This document shows positions 58,921 to 64,000 of a DNA stretch of 64,000 nucleotides, one piece after another. The number at the start of each line of letters is the position of its first letter. Position 1 is the first letter of the stretch. The stretch is taken from assembly GCA_040285825.1 (NCBI GenBank), contig JAUPSS010000004.1:3603658-3667657 (forward strand). Direction: 5' to 3'. Under the pieces are notes generated by a model, which was not told where the DNA came from, did not search any database, and worked only from the letters and a program-made list of their open reading frames with translations. Source of the stretch: Eukaryota sp. TZLM1-RC (lineage: Eukaryota > Metamonada: BaSk clade). The translations under genes and the position numbers were made by a program.

Positions 58921-61083
58921 ATGTCAGACGCACCCCCTGGTCCAAATAAAATTCAGAATTATATGGATTCGCTGCTGAGTGAAACCATCCAGGAGCAAGC
59001 TTGCATTGAGCCCTACTGGGAGCTCATTTCCAGCCCTCCTGAGATTCCACCTTCACAGGTGAGTTCTTGTTCAACCAAATGTAACAAGGGAACTTTTTCT
59101 CATGAAGACTCTCCTTACCATTTGGTTGAAAATAGACTACTTGGTCAGATTGTCTCTTCCTCTTTTTTAATTGAGAAGGGTCGATGTGTCCAAGTAGTCC
59201 ATCATGAAGTTTTTAAAAACTGTTTTTTAATTAATTATTCCACATTTTTGATTAATAAACATTTTTTAAATCCTTCAAGAAAACACACTATCTATGAATT
59301 TGCTGGTCGTGTCTGGGGCACGAACCTGGAAGCTGTTTGTGTTTTCCACATCAGTGTTTCCACCCACAGCCTCTTTATAGAAGGGAGCAATTCATTTTGT
59401 GTTTATTTTGGAAAGATTGATGATCCATCTGATAAAATCTTTTATAATTTTTTTATTAAAAATTATATAAATTTAATTCCTTTTTATAATAACAATATAT
59501 ATTTTAAAAAAATTAATTTATCAGGTGGAGGGCAACAAAGTCTTGATGTTAAAGACAGGTGGTTAGATGATGAACAAATCACTGATTCGATCAACAACTT
59601 TATCAATCAGTCATCAACTCCACAGTCACATCACAAAATACTTGTTTGGTCCATCGCATCAGCCCTATTGTTTTTTAGGGGATATGTTCAAGAGGATTTT
59701 TGCTCACAATTTATCAATTCTGAGGATGGAGAAAATACATTGATTCTTCTACCCTATAATGATGCATTTCATCAATCAAATTTGGTTGTATCTGTTGAGG
59801 AACAATTTACCATTGGTCAACATTGGGTACTTGTTGCATTTTGGATCAAATTCAGAACAGTAAAAGCTTTTCTTTTTGATAATCTTCGTCATAATGAAGA
59901 ACAACATCAAAAAATTAATTCAGTAATTTTTGAAAAACTTGGAATCAATATCAGTCAGAATTTATCAGAATTTTTTCAATCTAATTTGTATGATTGTGGA
60001 ATATTCAATATATTGTTTGCAAAAAGAATGATCAATTTGTTTTTGTCAAATCAGCTCAATTCAATTGATTCAGCTCATGTTAAACATTTTGTCAATCAGG
60101 ACAAAAGTTGTTTTTATAGCTGTGTTGACATTGAACGAAAATCATTTGAGACAAAGAAATGCTCCTCTGTACATAAAAACATCAGAAAAAGGCGAGCTGA
60201 TGTATTGAATAGACCTTGGAAACGTTTAAAAACACTTTTCAATGACAATCCACTGACTCAATTCAAATACCTTTTAGTGACATTATCAAATGTCAAAACA
60301 CAATTTATTCTCAAAATTCTACATTTTGATATTGAAACTTTGGTGTTGGGTAAAAAGCTCAGTGATGAGGATGAAATAATTGTCATTGCTGCATGAAAAC
60401 ATTCCATCTCTTACTGTCAATCTACAAGAAAGATTGTTGCAAATTCTGTTTCTCATATTTTTACTGGAGAACAGATTGAACTAAATCTTTGTTTTTGTGA
60501 TCTTGTAGAAAAATCAACAAGCAGAAATGAACATTATTGCACAGTTGATGATAAAGATATCACTTTATATCATCATTCCTCTGAACAAGAATTGCTGAGT
60601 TCATTTGAAAAATTATTAGAAACTTAAAATCCTCATATAATATGTGGTTTTAATATTCTCAATTTTGACATCCCACATATTATGAAACGTTCTGAAAATG
60701 AGGACTTTTTTAAGGGTGAAATCGGTGCTACTGAATGGGTTCAATTCCATAACTCAAATTTAATAGAATTGAATCACAAACACTTGAACCCCTTAATTGC
60801 TGGTCGATTTGTTGTTGATATTTGTAGTATTTACACAAATTATGACCAACCACGCAAACTAAACACAGTTTATAAAATTTTATTAGGGGAAAGTAAAATT
60901 GACCTTGATCCCCAATATATTGCAAAGTATTGGAAGGTTCATGAAGATGATCCCTTCTCAGATTTTTCCTTATCCCAAAGAAGAACTGCAGTTGCAGTTT
61001 ATTGTTTAAGCGATACAGATTTAACCATGAAATTATTTAATTTCTTTAACAATGACCAATTCATGGAAACTGTTAAACAAAAA
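58921..61083 (+). pseudogene. Ulp1-type protease fused to family-B polymerase exonuclease domain
   Basis: One frame, interrupted by TGA (60394-60396) and TAA (60625-60627). Residues about 205-375 form a C48/Ulp1 cysteine protease: DRWLDDEQITDSINNF, ILPYND, GQHWVLVAF (His301), KAFLFDNLR (Asp320) and NLYDCGIF (Cys359). After a basic linker, ILHFDIETLV (Asp470, Glu472) is an ExoI motif of B-family DNA polymerases. Past the stops, GFNILNFDIPHIM is ExoII and VYCLSDTDLTMKLF (about 61000) is ExoIII. The polymerase palm (SLYPS, GDTDS) is absent. Downstream the same frame runs without a break into a Fanzor. The Ulp1-ExoI part is intact in one ORF (58921-60396). The protease and exonuclease would suit a large DNA transposon or virus-derived element. 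Confidence 0.8.
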
Positions 61084-63303
61084 CCTTATGATGGTTATAA
61101 GGACAGTCTAAAAAATGTCATCAGAGATCCGAAAATGATTGACGTGATCGATGAGGCAGTAATTAGGTGTCAGGAAATTTCTATTGTTGGTTTAGAATTC
61201 ATTTGTGGTTATTATTTGCATCTTTTTGACTTAAACCCAAATGCTATTTTACCAAAAATTGAAACCCAATTATTTCGTGACTCTTTTCTTGTGGTCACGT
61301 CTCAAAGCGATGAGGAAATTTCCCTTAACGCAAATACAAAAACAGTTTTGCAAAATTCTCGTTGTGCCCCGTTGTTGGAATTCTATCACCAACACTTCAA
61401 AGAAAAACTTGTTCCAAAAGTTTTATCAAAAAAAGGAATCAGTAATATTTTGCATTACACAATTGACTGATTGTGAATTTCAAAAATAACATCCAGGAGC
61501 ATTACTTTGATTACTTGAATCGGTTTGTCGATGTTTTTTATGATGTTAAGAGAAACAACAACGTCCTGAAAAAGCAAGAAAAGAAAAACTTCTCATCATT
61601 CATCAGCAAAGTTAAATCCCTCCTTCTAGAAGGATGTAGAGATATTGATGGCGAAACTTCTACAATGAGAAACAAAGTCTCATCAATTACTTCGCTTTTC
61701 ATTAATGACCAGATCCCTCTTTTACTTCCCAGTAATTCTAAAAGGGAAAAGTATTCAAAATTTGATTTTTCGTCAAAATCAAATTATTATTTGAGGGCAA
61801 TGTTTTATATTAATAATTATTTAGAAGATGAGGAGAGTAAACTCTTTCATGCTCTGCCTTTGAAGAATTCTTGTATTCCCTCGTATATCAGAATTGACAA
61901 GACAAGTTTATTGGACATGTTCTTTGTCCAATTCAAGGACATTCTTGGTCCAAGGTCGTCTTACCAATGCAATAATCAAGCTGCTGATTTGGTTTTATGG
62001 GACACCATTTTAAAAATTGACGAGATTAAAAACACTAAACTTTATGCATAAAATTCCAAGTACATCATGTCTAGTATCGAGACTGATGGAATAGCAGTAT
62101 CATTCATTCAATTTAGAATGGACTTGAAAAAGTACAAAGTAACTGCAAAAGAATTAAAAGATAAAGAAAAATATATTGATGATCCCAGCATCAATCCTTC
62201 TGAATTTCAAGCTATGACCCTTGCTGCTGCTGATCCAGGAAAATCTGATCTACTCTATTTTTCTGCCAATTTAGCTACTGGAATGACTCATTCAAAAAAA
62301 ACCTGAGAGAGATAAATACGTTCATTTCAGGTACACTCAAAATCAACGAAGATTTGAGTCGAAAAGTTCCAAATTCAAAAGAATAAGAGACAGCATACGC
62401 AATGACACTCTTATCACAATAAGTAACTCCACTGGTAGAGTGATTGATCTATCCAATTATGAACCATCTGAAGAACAACAACAAAGAATGGATTTAAACA
62501 GCAGTATAATTAATCAAATGACTGAAAGAACAATTAGTTTATTAAGAGGTGAAGTGCCTCAAGAAATCAATATTCCTCACGAAATTGATTACTCATTCAA
62601 TTTGAGAAATAATGATCACACGACTAAATCTGTAGCAGAATGGGAGGCAACATTATCCCAATTCAATTCCAAAAGCTGCAGGTTTGATAGATTTATGGAG
62701 TACATCAAACAAAAGAATTTTGTGAATAGTATCGTTGGTCAAGTCTATCATCAAAAAATATTTAGGAAACTAAGATGGTGGACTGAGATTAATCGCACAA
62801 GATCCGAGGCAAAAATGATCCAAAGATTCAAATCTGTAATTGGTGATCCCAGCCAAGTAGTTATTGGAATCGGAGACTGGGAACAACGAAAACACATGAA
62901 ATTCAAAGAACCTACCAAGGGAAAAGGTTTGAGAATTCTATTTAAAAAGGCTGGTTATAAGGTCTTTTTGATTGATGAGTTTCGAACCAGTTGCTGTTGT
63001 TTCAACTGTAAGAGAGCGGAGAAGACAGTTGAAACATTCAGATGGTGCAGAAATCCTAGGCCATGGAAGAGGCATGAGATGTCTATTCGTCACGGGCTTA
63101 CCATGTGTAAATCATGCGAAAGTTTGTGGAATAGAGATCGAAATGCTTCGTTGAATATGTTGGCAGTGATGGAAGCACATGTAAATGGTGGAGATAGACC
63201 GGAATACCTGCAGAGAGTCAAGGTTGGGGGAGGCTCAAAGAAAAAGGTATTGAGAAGAAAATCTTCCACTTCCCAAAAACTCAGTCCCTCTACATCGGTG
63301 TAA
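61084..63303 (+). pseudogene. Fanzor (eukaryotic TnpB-like RNA-guided nuclease), near-complete but broken
   Basis: The N-terminal domain is PYDGYKDSLKNVIRDP and IRCQEISIVGLEFICGYYLH, in frame with the exonuclease upstream. A frameshift at about 61465, a TAA (62049-62051) and a slip at an A7 run (62298-62304) break it. Beyond these come NNIQEHYFDYLNRFVDV, IETDGIAVSF, RuvC-I LAAADPGK (Asp near 62232), IGIGDWEQ, FLIDEFRTSCCC (Glu of the rearranged RuvC-II), zinc-ribbon pairs CxxC (near 62995 and 63106) and RuvC-III NRDRNASLNM (Asp near 63136). All catalytic residues remain, so decay looks recent. The stop codon is 40 nt before the Hsp70-like ATG. Confidence 0.85.
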
Positions 63304-63328
63304 AAAGGACACTTATTTATTGTTATAG
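63279..63328 (+). mobile_element. candidate Fanzor 3' terminal sequence
   Basis: It spans the Fanzor stop codon and matches 9349-9404 (CTACATYGGTGTAAA, GACACTT-like, ATTGTTATAG). In TnpB and Fanzor systems the guide RNA is made from the 3' end, so this is where it would be expected. The boundary is inferred from two copies only. Confidence 0.5.
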
Positions 63329-63343
63329 ACAATATCTGTTTCA

Positions 63344-64000
63344 ATGGTTTCAGTTTGTCTCGGATCTTCAACATGTTATTGTGCTTATAAACATCCAGAC
63401 ACTGGTCGTGTTCACTTAATACCAGATCAAAATTCAGGTGCACCAGGTTTTTCTCTACTCGTTTTACGTTCCAATGACTCTATGTATGACTCTTATGTAT
63501 CAATTGACACTCAATCTTCAGAGAATGCGTTGGACATGTGTTGTGGTGAATCTGATAACAAGAAAATGCTTATTTTTGTTCCAATTATCAAACGCTTGTA
63601 CAACAGCATTTCCAACTTTATAGATTTACGCTACGAGCCAGTGTACATCACCTTTTCTAATGGTATTAAGCAGATTTTGGGTGAACCACTGCTAAAACGC
63701 CTCTTTTCGCAAGTTTTTCCAACATACTCATTACGACTAGAATCTGAATGTATTGCCTCTACATATCAACATTTCAGAGGCCTTGCTGGCCATGCCAAAT
63801 ATCTTGTTTTTGATTGGGGTTATAGGGATTTAAAGTTTTCTGTTGTGGATTTCAATTTATTTGGAAAACGTGAATCTTATTCTGTGAATCATTCTTATTT
63901 AAGTGGATCATTCCTACTTGGTCATTTGGTTGATCATTTCTGCAAGGTTTTTGACACAATGTTTCAATCAAACATCATTGATTACCCACAAGCAGTTCAG
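63344..64000 (+). CDS. Hsp70-like protein, N-terminal part (runs off the window)
   Basis: 219 codons are visible, starting MVSVCLGSSTCYCAY, which matches the phosphate-1 loop of the Hsp70/actin ATPase fold. VYITFSNGIKQ corresponds to the Hsp70 VPxxF strand, RLESECIASTYQ to the connect-1 NEPxAAALAY segment and YLVFDWGYRDLKFSVVDF to phosphate-2. Several canonical residues are replaced (for example GSST for GTTxS and WGYRD for LGGGT), so it is a divergent member such as an Hsp110/HSPA14/Ssz1-like protein. It starts 15 nt after the shared Fanzor-end motif ATTGTTATAG. Confidence 0.7.
   Translation, partial: MVSVCLGSSTCYCAYKHPDTGRVHLIPDQNSGAPGFSLLVLRSNDSMYDSYVSIDTQSSENALDMCCGESDNKKMLIFVPIIKRLYNSISNFIDLRYEPVYITFSNGIKQILGEPLLKRLFSQVFPTYSLRLESECIASTYQHFRGLAGHAKYLVFDWGYRDLKFSVVDFNLFGKRESYSVNHSYLSGSFLLGHLVDHFCKVFDTMFQSNIIDYPQAVQ

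Noticed and set aside
60394-60627. Stop codon readthrough or recoding in the Ulp1-exonuclease chain
   Set aside because: Two different stops (TGA and TAA) plus frameshifts further down fit ordinary decay; no intron-like boundaries match the local consensus.
1-64000. CRISPR arrays, tRNA genes and rRNA genes
   Set aside because: No regularly spaced direct repeats, no A/B-box pair with cloverleaf and no rRNA-like stretch found by eye on either strand.

Overview
The window is nuclear DNA of an AT-rich microbial eukaryote. It carries four core histone types, a cap-1 RNA methyltransferase, an RNA-dependent RNA polymerase of the RNA-silencing type, a Sac1-like lipid phosphatase, a prenylated Ras, a USP-type deubiquitinase and PI synthase. 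The genes are compact and almost intron-free, and most end at AATAAA-like signals. I cannot name the organism. Tiny introns with a fused branch-point/3' splice motif recall metamonads such as parabasalids, but that is a weak inference.

Layout. 1-9 kb: cap methyltransferase (-), histone H4 (-), a PHO80-like cyclin (-), then H3 (-), H2B (-) and H2A (+). The cyclin-H3-H2B-H2A block occurs again at 22.6-25.2 kb. The first copy has been opened by a 436-bp MITE-like element and by pieces of non-LTR retrotransposons. 9-12.4 kb: Sac1-like phosphatase and a degenerate acyltransferase-like protein. 12.8-15.5 kb and 20.4-22 kb: retrotransposon relics, on either side of an RdRP gene (16.2-18.3 kb) and a hAT transposase relic (19.2 kb). 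22.1-22.3 kb: a small Gln/Pro-rich gene with a 29-nt intron. 26-35.5 kb: an LtaS-like membrane sulfatase-fold protein, Ras, and an unrecognised 1974-aa protein divergent from Ras. 36-39.5 kb: decayed ORFs and retrotransposon relics. 39.6-43.6 kb: USP deubiquitinase and a DEK_C-like protein, then a GC-rich island. 45.5-47.6 kb: retrotransposon and Fanzor relics. 47.7-51.2 kb: an EF-hand/WD40 protein. 51.3-52 kb: PI synthase with two introns of 27 and 28 nt. 52-58.9 kb: more retrotransposon copies around a dCTP deaminase. 58.9-63.3 kb: one long decaying reading frame that joins a Ulp1-type protease, a family-B polymerase-type exonuclease and a Fanzor (eukaryotic TnpB-like RNA-guided nuclease). 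63.3 kb to the end: the start of an Hsp70-like gene.

Strongest observations: (1) the Ulp1-exonuclease-Fanzor chain; (2) three Fanzor relics, each directly upstream of a host gene and in the same orientation, two of them with their stop codon 40-41 nt from the host ATG; (3) ultra-short introns of 27-29 nt with a shared consensus, which restore a full-length PI synthase; (4) a common 3' stem-loop and a common upstream element in the histone genes; (5) a duplicated histone block whose second copy serves as the empty site for the insertions in the first.

At least three families of non-LTR retrotransposons are present. Families A, B and C all encode a reverse-transcriptase C-terminus, a C/H zinc-binding motif and a restriction-like endonuclease domain. 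All copies seen are 5'-truncated or broken.
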